From Streptacidiphilus sp. ASG 303 (lineage in GTDB: Bacteria > Actinomycetota > Actinomycetes > Streptomycetales > Streptomycetaceae): a DNA stretch of 64,000 nucleotides. The position numbers and the translations under genes were made by a program. The DNA lies in assembly GCF_020991365.1 (NCBI RefSeq), contig NZ_JAJLRA010000003.1:1-64000 (forward strand), in the 5' to 3' direction. Each line of letters begins with the position of its first letter. The stretch's first letter is position 1. The notes under the pieces were generated by a model. It was given only the letters and a program-made list of their open reading frames with translations. It made no database searches and had not been told where the DNA came from. Shown here piece after piece: positions 50,656 through 58,952 of the stretch.

Positions 50656-52425
50656 TCAGCAGGCGCCGAGGTCCTGCCAGACGCCCCACTCACCGGTGGT
50701 GCCGGGCTCCTCGCCCTGGGTCCACCACTTGGCCTTCCACGTGTGCCCCTGGTGGGACACCGTGTTGCCGCCGACGTAGACCGCGGTGCGGTCCCAGGCG
50801 GGGGCGGTGCAGGTGCCGCCGGTCGGGGTGGGGGTCGGGGTCGCGGTGGGCGTCGCCGTGGGGGTGGGCGTCGGGGTCGCCGTGGGCGTGCCCGTGGGCG
50901 TCGGGGTGGGGGTGGGCGTCGGGGTCGCCGTGGAGCCGGAGCAGTCGGCGGCGGAGCCGTCCGTGGCGGTCACGATCCGGTTGAAGAGCGTGGCCGAGGC
51001 GTCCAGGTCGAGCAGCGAGTACATCATCGACCCGGCGAGGCCGTGACAGTGCGCGTAGTCGGCCTTGGCCTGGATGCCCTGGGCGCCGAGTCCGGTCCAG
51101 AACTCGGTGCCGTTGTAGAAGTAGTTCGACTGCGTCCTGGGGTCCCAGTAGGTGGAGGCCGGGTTGTCGACGATCCCGGTGAGCTCCTTGGCGTAGGCGA
51201 TGCCGGCGGTGGCGCTGAGGCCGCGGGCCGGGGCCGGGCCGGTGGCGGACTGGTACAGGCCGTGGTTCGCGCCGGCGGGGACGCCGGTCCAGCCGCGGTA
51301 GTACAGCGGGTAGCCCATGGTCAGCCTGGAGGCGGGGAAGCCGCCGGGGATGCCGTAGGCGGGGTCGCCCTGCGTCCAGGCGCGCAGCGCGTTGTCGCTG
51401 CTGTACTTCCCGGTGCCGGGGGCGATCGGCGTGGAGGGGTCGTCCGGGGACTGGTAGGTGGGGTCCTGGTGGTTGGTGGGGCCGGTGGAGTCCCAGGCGC
51501 CGTGCATGTCGTAGGTCATGATGTTCGCGTAGTCGAGGTACTGGCCGACCTTGTCGGTCTCGATCTGCGCGATCTTGTCCTGGCCGGCCGGGAGGGCGGC
51601 GGTGAGGAGCATCCTCCGGCCGTTGGCGGTGCCGTAGGCGTCGAGCTCGGCGCGGAACTCGGCGAGCAGCGCGGTGTAGTTCTTCCGGTCGTTCGCGCTG
51701 TAGTGGTTGCCGACGTGGCCGTTCGGCGAGCCCGGGTACTCCCAGTCGAGGTCGAAGCCGTCGAAGATCCCGGCGGCGCTGCCGGGGCCGCCGAAGCCGC
51801 CGTCGACGGGCAGGTTGCCCTTGACGAACATGTCGATGCAGGAGGAGACGAGCTTCTTGCGGCTCGCGTCGGTGGCGGCGGCGTCGGAGAAGTACTTGGA
51901 GTACGTCCAGCCGCCGATGGAGGCGACGATCCGCAGCCTGGGGTACTTGGCCTTCAGCTTCCTGAGCTGGTTGAAGGTGCCGGCGATCGGCTGGTTCCAG
52001 ACGTCGGCGACGCCGTCGACGCTGATGTCGGCGCCGAAGGACTTCTGGTAGTCGGCGAAGGCGTCGCCCGCGCCGTCGCCGGCGCTGGGGTTCGACTCGT
52101 TGGCGGAGTCGGAGGCCTTGGTGGCCTCGAAGCAGGTGAGGTCGGTGGGGTGGATGTTCTCGAAGGAGTAGTTGAGGACGTCCAGCTTGCCGGCGATGCC
52201 CCGGGTGTCGAGGTCCTTGGGGTAGAAGGCGTTGCCGTAGACGGACCACTGGTCGTAGTAGGCGATCTTCACGCCGCCGCTGGTGGCGGCGGTCGCGGCG
52301 GCGGGGACGGCGGCGGCGTCGGCCTGTCCGGCGCCGGCGAGGACGCCGAGGGCGCCGGCGGCGAGGGCCAGGGCGGAGAGGGCCGCGGTGAGCGGTCCGC
52401 CGGTCCTGCGGGGGGTGGGGTGCAC
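50656..52425 (-). CDS. Secreted family 18 chitinase with C-terminal chitin-binding module
   Basis: 589 residues from GTG with AGGAGGT 8 nt upstream. Signal peptide (PLTAALSALALAAGALGVLA), then a GH18 barrel with SIGGWTYSKYF and the catalytic DGFDLDWE motif (acid Glu229), MTYDMHGAWD and ending YSLLDLDAS. A Thr/Pro linker of about 40 residues (near 493-533) leads to a CBM5/12 module (WDRTAVYVGGNTVSH, HTWKAKWWTQGEEPG). It degrades extracellular chitin. The promoter carries 12-bp direct repeats of the Streptomyces chitinase type, so induction by chito-oligomers through DasR and a chi two-component system is likely. Confidence 0.96.
   Translation of the reverse strand: MHPTPRRTGGPLTAALSALALAAGALGVLAGAGQADAAAVPAAATAATSGGVKIAYYDQWSVYGNAFYPKDLDTRGIAGKLDVLNYSFENIHPTDLTCFEATKASDSANESNPSAGDGAGDAFADYQKSFGADISVDGVADVWNQPIAGTFNQLRKLKAKYPRLRIVASIGGWTYSKYFSDAAATDASRKKLVSSCIDMFVKGNLPVDGGFGGPGSAAGIFDGFDLDWEYPGSPNGHVGNHYSANDRKNYTALLAEFRAELDAYGTANGRRMLLTAALPAGQDKIAQIETDKVGQYLDYANIMTYDMHGAWDSTGPTNHQDPTYQSPDDPSTPIAPGTGKYSSDNALRAWTQGDPAYGIPGGFPASRLTMGYPLYYRGWTGVPAGANHGLYQSATGPAPARGLSATAGIAYAKELTGIVDNPASTYWDPRTQSNYFYNGTEFWTGLGAQGIQAKADYAHCHGLAGSMMYSLLDLDASATLFNRIVTATDGSAADCSGSTATPTPTPTPTPTGTPTATPTPTPTATPTATPTPTPTGGTCTAPAWDRTAVYVGGNTVSHQGHTWKAKWWTQGEEPGTTGEWGVWQDLGAC
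50820..50940. repeat. Repetitive DNA coding the Thr/Pro linker
   Basis: Short GTGGGCGTCGGGGTCGCC-like units repeat through the chitinase linker, coding alternating Thr-Pro-Thr-Ala. Such stretches slip readily and linker length may differ between strains. Confidence 0.7.
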
Positions 52426-52497
52426 GGTGGGGGACCTCCTGGGGAGGGGGGAGTGTGGGGGCCGTGCCCGGCGGCACCCTGGTGCGCGGTCAGGTAT

Positions 52498-52527
52498 GGG
52501 ATACCGGTTCTGTAGGTGCGCGGTCAA
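52498..52527 (-). promoter_or_regulatory. Chitinase promoter
   Basis: On the minus strand TTGACC, 18 nt, TATCCC. The direct repeats start at the next base upstream of the -35, so bound regulators would sit against RNA polymerase. Confidence 0.6.
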
Positions 52528-52554
52528 TGGTATGGACCAATAAGGTCTGGACCA
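52528..52554 (-). promoter_or_regulatory. 12-bp chitinase direct repeats (DasR-like)
   Basis: Minus-strand TGGTCCAGACCT (52543-52554) and TGGTCCATACCA (52528-52539) lie 15 bp apart. TGGTCCAGACCT is the direct repeat known from Streptomyces chitinase promoters, which also overlaps the dre sequence recognised by the N-acetylglucosamine regulator DasR. This supports chitin-inducible, glucose-repressible control. Confidence 0.8.
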
Positions 52555-52717
52555 ATATCCGGAACCATGCCTTCCGGGCGCGTGACGCACCCCGCACGCC
52601 CCCGGATCGAGTGAGTGTTCGCCCGAGCGGGGCCGGTCCGGCCGCCGGTCGCGGGATGCTGATCCCTGCTGTACTCCCGTGCCATGCTGGGGTTCGGAGA
52701 CGCCGCTGGAGGCAGTG

Positions 52718-53335
52718 ATGGCCATGAGCACCGCCCACCGCATCGAGGACCACGCCGGCGCCTGGACCGTCGACGAGGTCCTCGCCCTCGACGAGCACCC
52801 GGCAGGCAGCCACTACGAGCTCGTGGACGGTGTGCTCATGATGTCCCCCGCGCCCGGCTGGGCCCACCAGGACGCCTCCTTCGAGCTGGCGAGCCAGCTG
52901 AAACGCGCCGTGCGCGCCGCTCGCGCGCCCTTCCGGGTGGCGGAGGCCGTCAACGTGCGCGGCGACTCACGGCTCTTCGTGCCCGACATCGTGGTGGCGG
53001 ACCGGTCCGCGGTGCGGCGGGACACCGTCGCCGTGCCGCTGGAGGCGGTGCTGCTGCTGGTGGAGATCGTCTCGCCGTCCACCCGGCCGCAGGACCGGAT
53101 CCTCAAGCCCGCCCTCTACGCCCAGGCGGCCGTGCCCCTGTACTGGCGACTGGAGCTGGAGCCCGAGCCGCACGTCGTCGTGCACGAGCTGTCCGACGGC
53201 ACGTACCGGGAGGGGGAGGTGCTGAAGGGGCGCCGGACCGTGCGGGTGGCGGACGCCTTCACGGCGGAGCTGGACCTGGGCGCCCTGCTCGCCGACCTCG
53301 ACGGCGAGGGCGACGGGGAGGGCGAGGGCGCCTGA
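52718..53335 (+). CDS. Uma2 family (PD-(D/E)XK nuclease-fold) protein
   Basis: 205 residues from ATG, with GGAGG 5 nt upstream. The conserved Uma2 pattern is present: HYELVDGVLMMSPAPGWAHQ with the first acid, FVPDIVVADR with the Asp, and LLVEIVSPSTRPQDRILK with the Glu-x-Val and following Lys. This is a nuclease-like fold; the family is often multi-copy in actinobacteria and cyanobacteria and its substrate is unknown. An Asp/Glu/Gly-rich tail ends the protein. It is divergent from the chitinase gene, 293 bp apart. Confidence 0.88.
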   Translation: MAMSTAHRIEDHAGAWTVDEVLALDEHPAGSHYELVDGVLMMSPAPGWAHQDASFELASQLKRAVRAARAPFRVAEAVNVRGDSRLFVPDIVVADRSAVRRDTVAVPLEAVLLLVEIVSPSTRPQDRILKPALYAQAAVPLYWRLELEPEPHVVVHELSDGTYREGEVLKGRRTVRVADAFTAELDLGALLADLDGEGDGEGEGA

Positions 53336-53375
53336 CCCTCCGTGACGGAGGCCACAGGGGCGGTCCACTTCCTTA

Positions 53376-53398
53376 AATACGAATCTTTAATACCTCTT
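53376..53398 (+). promoter_or_regulatory. AT-rich operator candidate 1 upstream of flavohaemoglobin
   Basis: AAATACGAATC followed by TTTAATACC, standing out from the GC-rich background. It shares AAATA(C/T)GAATC with a second site nearer the gene and resembles, from memory, NsrR sites of Streptomyces hmp genes. Confidence 0.45.
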
Positions 53399-53561
53399 TG
53401 ATACTCTCCTGCCGTGCGGTCGACGCGGGCAGCCGACGCCGCGTCCGACCGCGAAACGCCCACGGAACAGACGGAACAGTGGGTGATGCGGGCGGAGCAG
53501 GGAAGACCGACCTCTGCACGTGCCCCGACCGGCCCTGGCCGGGCGGCTGCCTCCGCCCGAA

Positions 53562-53584
53562 AATATGAATCCCGCATCCACATA
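53562..53584 (+). promoter_or_regulatory. AT-rich operator candidate 2 upstream of flavohaemoglobin
   Basis: AATATGAATCCCGCATCCACATA lies just before the ribosome binding site GGGAG and the ATG. It repeats the core of the first site. The 260-bp gap before the gene shows no other recognisable element and no nsrR gene. Confidence 0.4.
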
Positions 53585-53595
53585 AGGGAGTCGAC

Positions 53596-54795
53596 ATGCT
53601 CTCCGCCGAGTCCACCCCCGTCGTCCGCGCCACCCTCCCCGCCGTGGGCGCCGCCATCGACGAGATCGCCGCCCGCTTCTACCAGCGGCTGTTCGCCGCC
53701 CACCCGGAGCTGCTGCGCGACCTCTTCAACCGCGGCAACCAGGCCAACGGCGAGCAGCGCCGGGCGCTGGCGGGCTCGATCGCCGCCTTCGCGGGCATGC
53801 TGCTGGACCGTCCCGACGAGCGCCCCGACGCCCTGCTCTCCCGGATCGCCCACAAGCACGCCTCACTGGGCGTCACCTCCGCGCAGTACAAGGTCGTCCA
53901 CACCCACCTGCTGGCGGCCGTCGCCGAGGTGCTCGGCGACGCGGTGACGCCCGAGGTCGCGGCCGCCTGGGACGAGGTGTACTGGCTGATGGCCAACGCG
54001 CTGATCGCCGTCGAGGCCGAGCTCTACCAGCGGGCCGGCGCCCCCGAGGGCGACGTGTGGCGGCGGATGCGGGTCGTGGGGCGCACGCAGGAGACCGCCG
54101 ACACCGCCTCCTTCGTGGTGCGGCCCGAGGACGGCTCGGCCGCCGGGGGCTTCCGCCCCGGCCAGTACGTCTCGGTGCAGGTGGAACTGCCGGACGGCGC
54201 GCACCAGATCCGCCAGTACAGCCTCTCCGCGGCGCCGGGCCGCGCCGACTGGCGGATCACGGTGAAGCGGGTCCTGGGCGGGGACGCGCCCGAGGGCGAG
54301 GTGTCGTCCTGGCTGCACGGGCACGTGCGGACCGGCGACGTGCTGAGGGTCTCGGCGCCCTTCGGCGACCTGGTGCTGCCCGACGGCGACGGTCCGCTGC
54401 TCCTGGTGTCGGCGGGCGTCGGCTGCACCCCGATGCTGTCGATGCTGGACCACCTGGCCGCGACCGGCTCCGCCCGGCCGGTGACCGTGGTGCACGCCGA
54501 CCGCTCCCCCGCCGCCCACGCCCACCTGGCGGAGCTGCGCGAGCGGGTGGCGGGGCTTCCGGGGGCGGCCCTGCTGCGCTGGTACGAGGAGCCGGGCGAC
54601 GAGGCGGGACCGGACGTCCGCGCGGGCCTGGTGGACGTGGACGCGCTGGAGCTGCCCGAGGGCGTGACGGCGTACCTGTGCGGGCCGCTGCCGTTCCTGC
54701 GGGCGGTGCGCGGCGGGCTGCTGCGGCGGGGCGTGCCGGCCGCCGACGTGCACTACGAGGTGTTCGGCCCCGACCTGTGGCTGGGCCGGGACTGA
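53596..54795 (+). CDS. hmp: Flavohaemoglobin / nitric oxide dioxygenase
   Basis: 399 residues from ATG with GGGAG 6 nt upstream. Globin domain (about 1-145) with distal Tyr29 and the RGNQANGEQ segment, proximal His88 in IAHKHASLG and the neighbouring Tyr98; then the FAD domain (about 150-260; RQYSLSAAPG, WLHGHVRTGD) and NAD(P) domain (about 265-399; VSAGVGCTPMLSML, YLCGPLPFLRAV, ending YEVFGPD). It converts NO plus O2 to nitrate at the expense of NAD(P)H, protecting the cell. Two AT-rich sites upstream suggest control by an NO-sensing regulator. The gene is convergent with a dipeptidase gene. Confidence 0.95.
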   Translation: MLSAESTPVVRATLPAVGAAIDEIAARFYQRLFAAHPELLRDLFNRGNQANGEQRRALAGSIAAFAGMLLDRPDERPDALLSRIAHKHASLGVTSAQYKVVHTHLLAAVAEVLGDAVTPEVAAAWDEVYWLMANALIAVEAELYQRAGAPEGDVWRRMRVVGRTQETADTASFVVRPEDGSAAGGFRPGQYVSVQVELPDGAHQIRQYSLSAAPGRADWRITVKRVLGGDAPEGEVSSWLHGHVRTGDVLRVSAPFGDLVLPDGDGPLLLVSAGVGCTPMLSMLDHLAATGSARPVTVVHADRSPAAHAHLAELRERVAGLPGAALLRWYEEPGDEAGPDVRAGLVDVDALELPEGVTAYLCGPLPFLRAVRGGLLRRGVPAADVHYEVFGPDLWLGRD

Positions 54796-54807
54796 CGGGG
54801 CGGCAGG

Positions 54808-54840
54808 GGGCCGGGGCCGCGCACGGCGCGGTCCCGGCCC
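54808..54840. terminator. Convergent terminator hairpin
   Basis: GGGCCGGGGCCGCGC pairs with GCGCGGTCCCGGCCC (one G-T) around a 3-nt loop, between the flavohaemoglobin and dipeptidase genes. Confidence 0.7.
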
Positions 54841-54860
54841 TCCGGCGTCCCCGGGGGCCC

Positions 54861-56066
54861 TCAGCCGTCGAGGCGGTCGATGGTGGCCGTGGACGGGCCG
54901 CGCACGGCCTGTGCCGCCCGCGCCGCGCCCTCGGCGTCGCGCAGCACCCGCACCGCGTTGTGCCAGGTCAGTTTGGCCAGGTCGGCCTCGGACCAGCCGC
55001 GCCCCAGCAGCTCCGCGAGAAGGTTGGGATAGCCGGAGACGTCCTCCAGGCCGACCGGGGTGAAGGCGGTGCCGTCGTAGTCGCCGCCGATGCCGACGTG
55101 GTCGACGCCCGCGATCTCCCGCATCCGGTCGAGGTGGTCGGCGACGGTGGCGACGGTGGCCACCGGGCGCGGGTCGGCCTCCTCGAAGGCCCGCTGGCAG
55201 GCCATGGCGGCCGGGGTGGTGTCCAGGGGGTGGAAGCCGTGGTCGGCCATGTTGGCGTCGGCGCGCCTCGTCCAGGCGATGGCCTCGGGCAGGACGAACT
55301 TCGGCACGAAGGTGGCCATGGCGACGCCGCCGTTGGCGGGCAGCCGCTCCAGGACGTCGTCGGGGATGTTGCGGGGGTGGTCGCAGACGCCGCGCGACGA
55401 GGAGTGGGAGAAGACCACGGGCGCCTCGCTGACCCGCAGGGCGTCGCGCATGGTGTCGGGCGAGACGTGGGAGAGGTCGACGAGCATGCCGAGCCGGTTC
55501 ATCTCCCGCACGACCTCCTCGCCGAAGGCGGTGAGCCCGTCGGCCTCGGGGGTGTCGGTCGCGGAGTCGGCCCACGGCACGTTGTCGTTGTGGGTGAGCG
55601 TCATGTACCGCACGCCGAGCGCGTACAGGGCGCGCAGGGTGGCCAGCGAGCAGTCGATGCTGTGGCCGCCCTCGGCGCCCATGAGGGAGGCGATGCGGCC
55701 CTCGGCGCGGGCCGCCTCCATGTCGTCGGCGGTGAGGGCGAGCCGCAGGTCGCCGGGGTGGCGGTCGACGAGGCGGCGCACCACGTCGATCTGCTCCAGG
55801 GTGGCGCTGACGGCGTGGTCGCCCGCGAGGTCGGTGCGGACGTACACCGACCAGAACTGGGCGCCGACGCCGCCGGCCCGCAGCCGGGGCAGGTCGGTGT
55901 GGAGCCTGTGGCTCTGGTCGGCGGCGATGTCGCAGGCGTCCAGGTCGTAGCGGACCTGCTCGCGCAGCGCCCACGGCAGGTCGTTGTGGCCGTCGACGAC
56001 GGGCGCCTCGGCCAGGACGGCCCGCGCCCGGGCGAGCAGCTCGGGAGAGGGGGCCCGGTACGCCAC
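54861..56066 (-). CDS. Membrane dipeptidase family (M19) amidohydrolase
   Basis: 401 residues from GTG. Zinc-dependent dipeptidase fold: [10 protein letters not shown] with the first metal His/Asp, [15 protein letters not shown] with bridging Glu, [12 protein letters not shown] with His, [16 protein letters not shown] with the second His pair, and IGGDYDG with Asp. It hydrolyses dipeptides including some with D-residues or dehydro-residues. There are no signal peptide or membrane segments, so it is cytosolic. The gene begins 5 nt after purE, so it is co-transcribed with the purine genes. Confidence 0.93.
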   Translation of the reverse strand: MAYRAPSPELLARARAVLAEAPVVDGHNDLPWALREQVRYDLDACDIAADQSHRLHTDLPRLRAGGVGAQFWSVYVRTDLAGDHAVSATLEQIDVVRRLVDRHPGDLRLALTADDMEAARAEGRIASLMGAEGGHSIDCSLATLRALYALGVRYMTLTHNDNVPWADSATDTPEADGLTAFGEEVVREMNRLGMLVDLSHVSPDTMRDALRVSEAPVVFSHSSSRGVCDHPRNIPDDVLERLPANGGVAMATFVPKFVLPEAIAWTRRADANMADHGFHPLDTTPAAMACQRAFEEADPRPVATVATVADHLDRMREIAGVDHVGIGGDYDGTAFTPVGLEDVSGYPNLLAELLGRGWSEADLAKLTWHNAVRVLRDAEGAARAAQAVRGPSTATIDRLDG

Positions 56067-56071
56067 CGCGG

Positions 56072-56602
56072 TCAGCCGCCGAAGCCGAAGGAGTGGGAGC
56101 CGGCGACCTTGGCGCGCAGCTTCTTGCCCTTCTCGGTGGCCTGGTTGTTGAGCTCGGCCTGGAAGTCGGTCATCCGCTCGGCGAGGTCGGCGTCGAAGGC
56201 GGCGAGCATCCGGACGGCGAGCAGGCCGGCGTTGCGGGCGCCCGCGACGGAGACGGTGGCCACGGGCACGCCGGCCGGCATCTGGACGATGGAGAGCAGG
56301 CTGTCCATGCCGTCGAGGTACTTCAGCGGCACGGGGACGCCGATGACCGGCAGCGGGGTGACGGAGGCGAGCATGCCCGGCAGGTGGGCGGCGCCGCCGG
56401 CGCCGGCGATGATCGCCTTCAGGCCGCGGCGGTGGGCGTTCTCGCCGTAGGCGACCATCTCGCGCGGCATGCGGTGCGCGGAGACGACGTCGACCTCGTA
56501 GGGGACCTCGAACTCGTCGAGGGCCTTGGCGGCGGCCTCCATCACCGGCCAGTCGGAGTCCGATCCCATGACGATGCCGACGACGGGCTGGTCGGTGCTC
56601 AC
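56072..56602 (-). CDS. purE: N5-carboxyaminoimidazole ribonucleotide mutase
   Basis: 176 residues from GTG with GAGAGG 8 nt upstream. The class I PurE signature is complete: [55 protein letters not shown] and [10 protein letters not shown]. It moves the carboxyl group of N5-CAIR to C4, making CAIR for purine synthesis. It receives its substrate from purK, whose gene lies 127 nt upstream across a hairpin and an 18-bp repeat. Confidence 0.97.
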   Translation of the reverse strand: MSTDQPVVGIVMGSDSDWPVMEAAAKALDEFEVPYEVDVVSAHRMPREMVAYGENAHRRGLKAIIAGAGGAAHLPGMLASVTPLPVIGVPVPLKYLDGMDSLLSIVQMPAGVPVATVSVAGARNAGLLAVRMLAAFDADLAERMTDFQAELNNQATEKGKKLRAKVAGSHSFGFGG

Positions 56603-56615
56603 TCGGTGCCCTCTC

Positions 56616-56667
56616 GCTCTGTTCGGTTCGTGCGCTCTGTTCGGTTCGTGCGCTCTGTTCGGTTCGC
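56616..56667. repeat. 18-bp tandem repeat, nearly three units
   Basis: GCTCTGTTCGGTTCGTGC occurs twice exactly, followed by a third copy complete to position 16 with one change, in the purK-purE gap immediately upstream of the purE ribosome binding site. The unit is T-rich for this genome. Confidence 0.85.
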
Positions 56668-56670
56668 GGT

Positions 56671-56697
56671 GCCCGGCGGGCGTGGTGCCCGCCGGGC
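56671..56697 (-). terminator. Hairpin in purK-purE gap
   Basis: GCCCGGCGGGC and GCCCGCCGGGC form a perfect 11-bp stem with a 5-nt loop, past the purK stop. It could reduce read-through from purK into purE. Confidence 0.6.
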
Positions 56698-56729
56698 GCG
56701 GACCCGCGGCGGCCGCGGGCCCGCGGGGC

Positions 56730-57869
56730 TCACTCGGTGACGGTGCCGCGCAGGTAGGCGGCGGCGTGGCGGGCGCGCTCGCGCACGTCCTCCAGGTCGT
56801 CCCCGAAGACGGTGACGTGGCCCACCTTACGGCCGGGCTTCACGTCCTTGCCGTACATGTGGATGCGCAGGCCGGGGTCGCGAGCCATGCAGTGCAGGAA
56901 CGCGCCGTACATGTCGGGGTAGTCGCCGCCGAGGACGTTGACCATGACGGTCCACCGGGCGCGGGGGCGGGGGTCGCCGAGCGGCAGGTCGAGGACGGCC
57001 CGCAGGTGGTTCTCGAACTGCGAGGTGACGGCGCCGTCGATCGACCAGTGGCCGGAGTTGTGGGGGCGCATGGCCAGCTCGTTGACGAGGACGCGGCCGT
57101 CGCGGGTCTGGAAGAGCTCCACCGCGAGGTGGCCGGTGATGTCCAGCTCGCCCGCGATGCGCAGGGCGAGGGCCTGGGCCTCGGCGGCGAGCGCGTCGGA
57201 CAGGTCCGGGGCGGGGGCGGTCACCTCGGCGCAGACGCCGTTCTCCTGGACGCTCTCCACGACGGGGTAGGCGACGGCCTGGCCGCTGGGCGAGCGGACC
57301 ACGTTCGCGGCGAGCTCGCGGACGAAGTCGACCTTCTCCTCGGCCAGCACCGCCACGCCGGCCCGGAAGGGCTCCGCGGCCTCCTCCTCGGAGGAGACCA
57401 CCCACACGCCCTTGCCGTCGTAGCCGCCGCGGACGGTCTTCAGGACCACGGGGAATCCGGAGCCCTCGGCGGCGAACGCGGCGACGTCGGCCGGGTCGGC
57501 GACGATGCGGTGGCGGGGGCAGGGCACTCCGATGGAGTCGAGCCTCGCCCGCATGACGCCCTTGTCCTGGGCGTTGACCAGCGCCTCGGGCCCGGGCCGG
57601 ACGGCGACGCCGGCGGCCTGGAGGGCGTGCAGGTGCTCGGTGGGGACGTGCTCGTGGTCGAAGGTGACCACGTCGCAGCCCTCGGCGAAGGCTCGCAGGA
57701 CGTCCAGGTCGCGGTGGTCGCCGACCACGACGTCGCCGACCACCTGCGAGGCGGAGTCCTGCGGGGTGTCCGCGAGGAGCCTGAACCTGACACCGAGCGG
57801 GATGCCCGCCTGGTGTGCCATACGGGCGAGCTGGCCGCCACCGATCATGCCGACTACCGGGAAAGTCAC
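56730..57869 (-). CDS. purK: N5-carboxyaminoimidazole ribonucleotide synthetase
   Basis: 379 residues from GTG ([17 protein letters not shown]). ATP-grasp enzyme carboxylating AIR with bicarbonate and ATP. The N-terminal [46 protein letters not shown] for ATP binding, and the metal-site [18 protein letters not shown] are present. TATCCT lies 6 nt before the GTG, predicting a leaderless mRNA. It precedes purE and the dipeptidase gene on the same strand; longer in-frame upstream starts were rejected because they run through Gly/Arg-rich intergenic sequence. Confidence 0.97.
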   Translation of the reverse strand: MTFPVVGMIGGGQLARMAHQAGIPLGVRFRLLADTPQDSASQVVGDVVVGDHRDLDVLRAFAEGCDVVTFDHEHVPTEHLHALQAAGVAVRPGPEALVNAQDKGVMRARLDSIGVPCPRHRIVADPADVAAFAAEGSGFPVVLKTVRGGYDGKGVWVVSSEEEAAEPFRAGVAVLAEEKVDFVRELAANVVRSPSGQAVAYPVVESVQENGVCAEVTAPAPDLSDALAAEAQALALRIAGELDITGHLAVELFQTRDGRVLVNELAMRPHNSGHWSIDGAVTSQFENHLRAVLDLPLGDPRPRARWTVMVNVLGGDYPDMYGAFLHCMARDPGLRIHMYGKDVKPGRKVGHVTVFGDDLEDVRERARHAAAYLRGTVTE

Positions 57870-57875
57870 ACCGCA

Positions 57876-57881
57876 AGGATA
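57876..57881 (-). promoter_or_regulatory. purK -10 element, leaderless
   Basis: TATCCT on the minus strand, 6 nt before the GTG; no -35 of consensus type is visible. Confidence 0.5.
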
Positions 57882-58203
57882 TCCGCGCCGCCGCCGGGCA
57901 CCCGGCGCCGGGGCGGGGGGTCGGGACGCGGGGCCGCCGGGCGGGGGCGGGTGGCGGGGCGGACGGGCGGCGGGGCGGACCGCAGGGCGGGGAGGGGCGG
58001 GAACCGGACGGCCCCCTCCGGACGTCACACCGGGGCCGCACCGCCCGCGCGCCCGTCCGTCCGGTGCCCGCGGCACGTCCGGCCCCGCACGGTCCGTCCG
58101 GTGCGCCGGGGCTCCCCGGGGCTCCCCGGGGCCCGGATGCGTCCGGGGTGCGAGGCGGGTCCGGCTGTCCGGGGTGCGCCGTGTGCCGGGCGGGCACGCG
58201 GAT
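57882..58203. other. Divergent purK/gtrA intergenic region
   Basis: About 320 bp of extreme GC composition without a gene. It contains direct repeats GGGGCTCCCC (about 58107-58133) and GTCCGGGGTGCG (two copies near 58142 and 58167). TACCAT at 58204-58209 is a likely -10 for gtrA. Confidence 0.45.
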
Positions 58204-58242
58204 ACCATGGCAGGAATCCCGACGTCTGGAGACGGTCCCGGT

Positions 58243-58776
58243 ATGACGACTGACACTCGCGCGGCGCACGGCCTGCGCGGACGGCTGCGCGGCCTCGTGC
58301 ACGAGGTGATGAAGTTCGGCACGGTGGGCCTGCTGGGCGTCGTCGTGAACCTCGTCGTGTTCAACCTGTGCATCCACGGGCTCCACTGGGCGCCCGTGCG
58401 GTCGGGCGTCCTCGCGACCCTGGTGGCCATCGCCACCAACTATGTGGGCTACCGCTACTGGGTGTACCGGGACCGTGACGCGGACGCCCGCTCCCGGGAG
58501 ATCACGCTCTTCCTGGTCTTCAGCGGCATCGGCATGGTGATCGAGAACGGCACCCTGTGGATCTCGCACTACAGCCTGGGCTTCCACTCGGGGCTGGCCG
58601 ACAACATCGCCAAGAACGTGGTCGGCCTCGGCCTGGGCACCCTGTTCCGCTTCGTCTCCTACCGCACCTGGGTCTTCCGGGCGCTGCCGGAGCTGGAGGG
58701 CGAGCAGGCGCCGGGGGCCATAGGCGCGCACGAGCCGGCCATGGCCGGCCGGCCCGCCGCCGTCCGCGAGGGCTGA
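58243..58776 (+). CDS. GtrA family membrane protein
   Basis: 177 residues from ATG (MTTDTRAAHGLRGRL). Four membrane segments fit the GtrA family (FGTVGLLGVVVNLVVFNLCI, GVLATLVAIATNYVGYRYWVY, and two more up to about 145), with typical NYVGYRYWVYRDR and FRFVSYRTWVFR. GtrA proteins are thought to flip polyprenyl-linked sugars across the membrane, which suits the LCP- and glycosyltransferase-rich neighbourhood. It stands alone, with a terminator hairpin following. Confidence 0.92.
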   Translation: MTTDTRAAHGLRGRLRGLVHEVMKFGTVGLLGVVVNLVVFNLCIHGLHWAPVRSGVLATLVAIATNYVGYRYWVYRDRDADARSREITLFLVFSGIGMVIENGTLWISHYSLGFHSGLADNIAKNVVGLGLGTLFRFVSYRTWVFRALPELEGEQAPGAIGAHEPAMAGRPAAVREG

Positions 58777-58809
58777 CCGCCGCCCCGCACACCGTACGGA
58801 CCACTGCCG

Positions 58810-58834
58810 CGCCCCGGGCCTCCCGCCCGGGGCG
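58810..58834 (+). terminator. Terminator hairpin after gtrA
   Basis: CGCCCCGGGC, 5-nt loop, GCCCGGGGCG, followed by TTCCTGTTC, which is the most T-rich tail among the hairpins here. Confidence 0.7.
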
Positions 58835-58952
58835 TTCCTGTTCCCGCGCCCGGCACCCCCGCCATCGGCCGCGCCCCTCCCGGCCCGTCCCGCCGCTCCC
58901 GGCCCGCAGCCCGAGAGGCGCCGGCCGGTCCGCGGGCCGGCCGCCGGTCCGG

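Noticed and set aside
53411-53595. A small gene (possibly an nsrR-like regulator) between the Uma2 and flavohaemoglobin genes
   Set aside because: Translation of all frames shows no Rrf2 helix-turn-helix or cluster cysteines; frames are short and overlap the presumed operators.
56616-56667. CRISPR array in the purK-purE gap
   Set aside because: The 18-bp units are contiguous, without spacers, and no cas genes are present.
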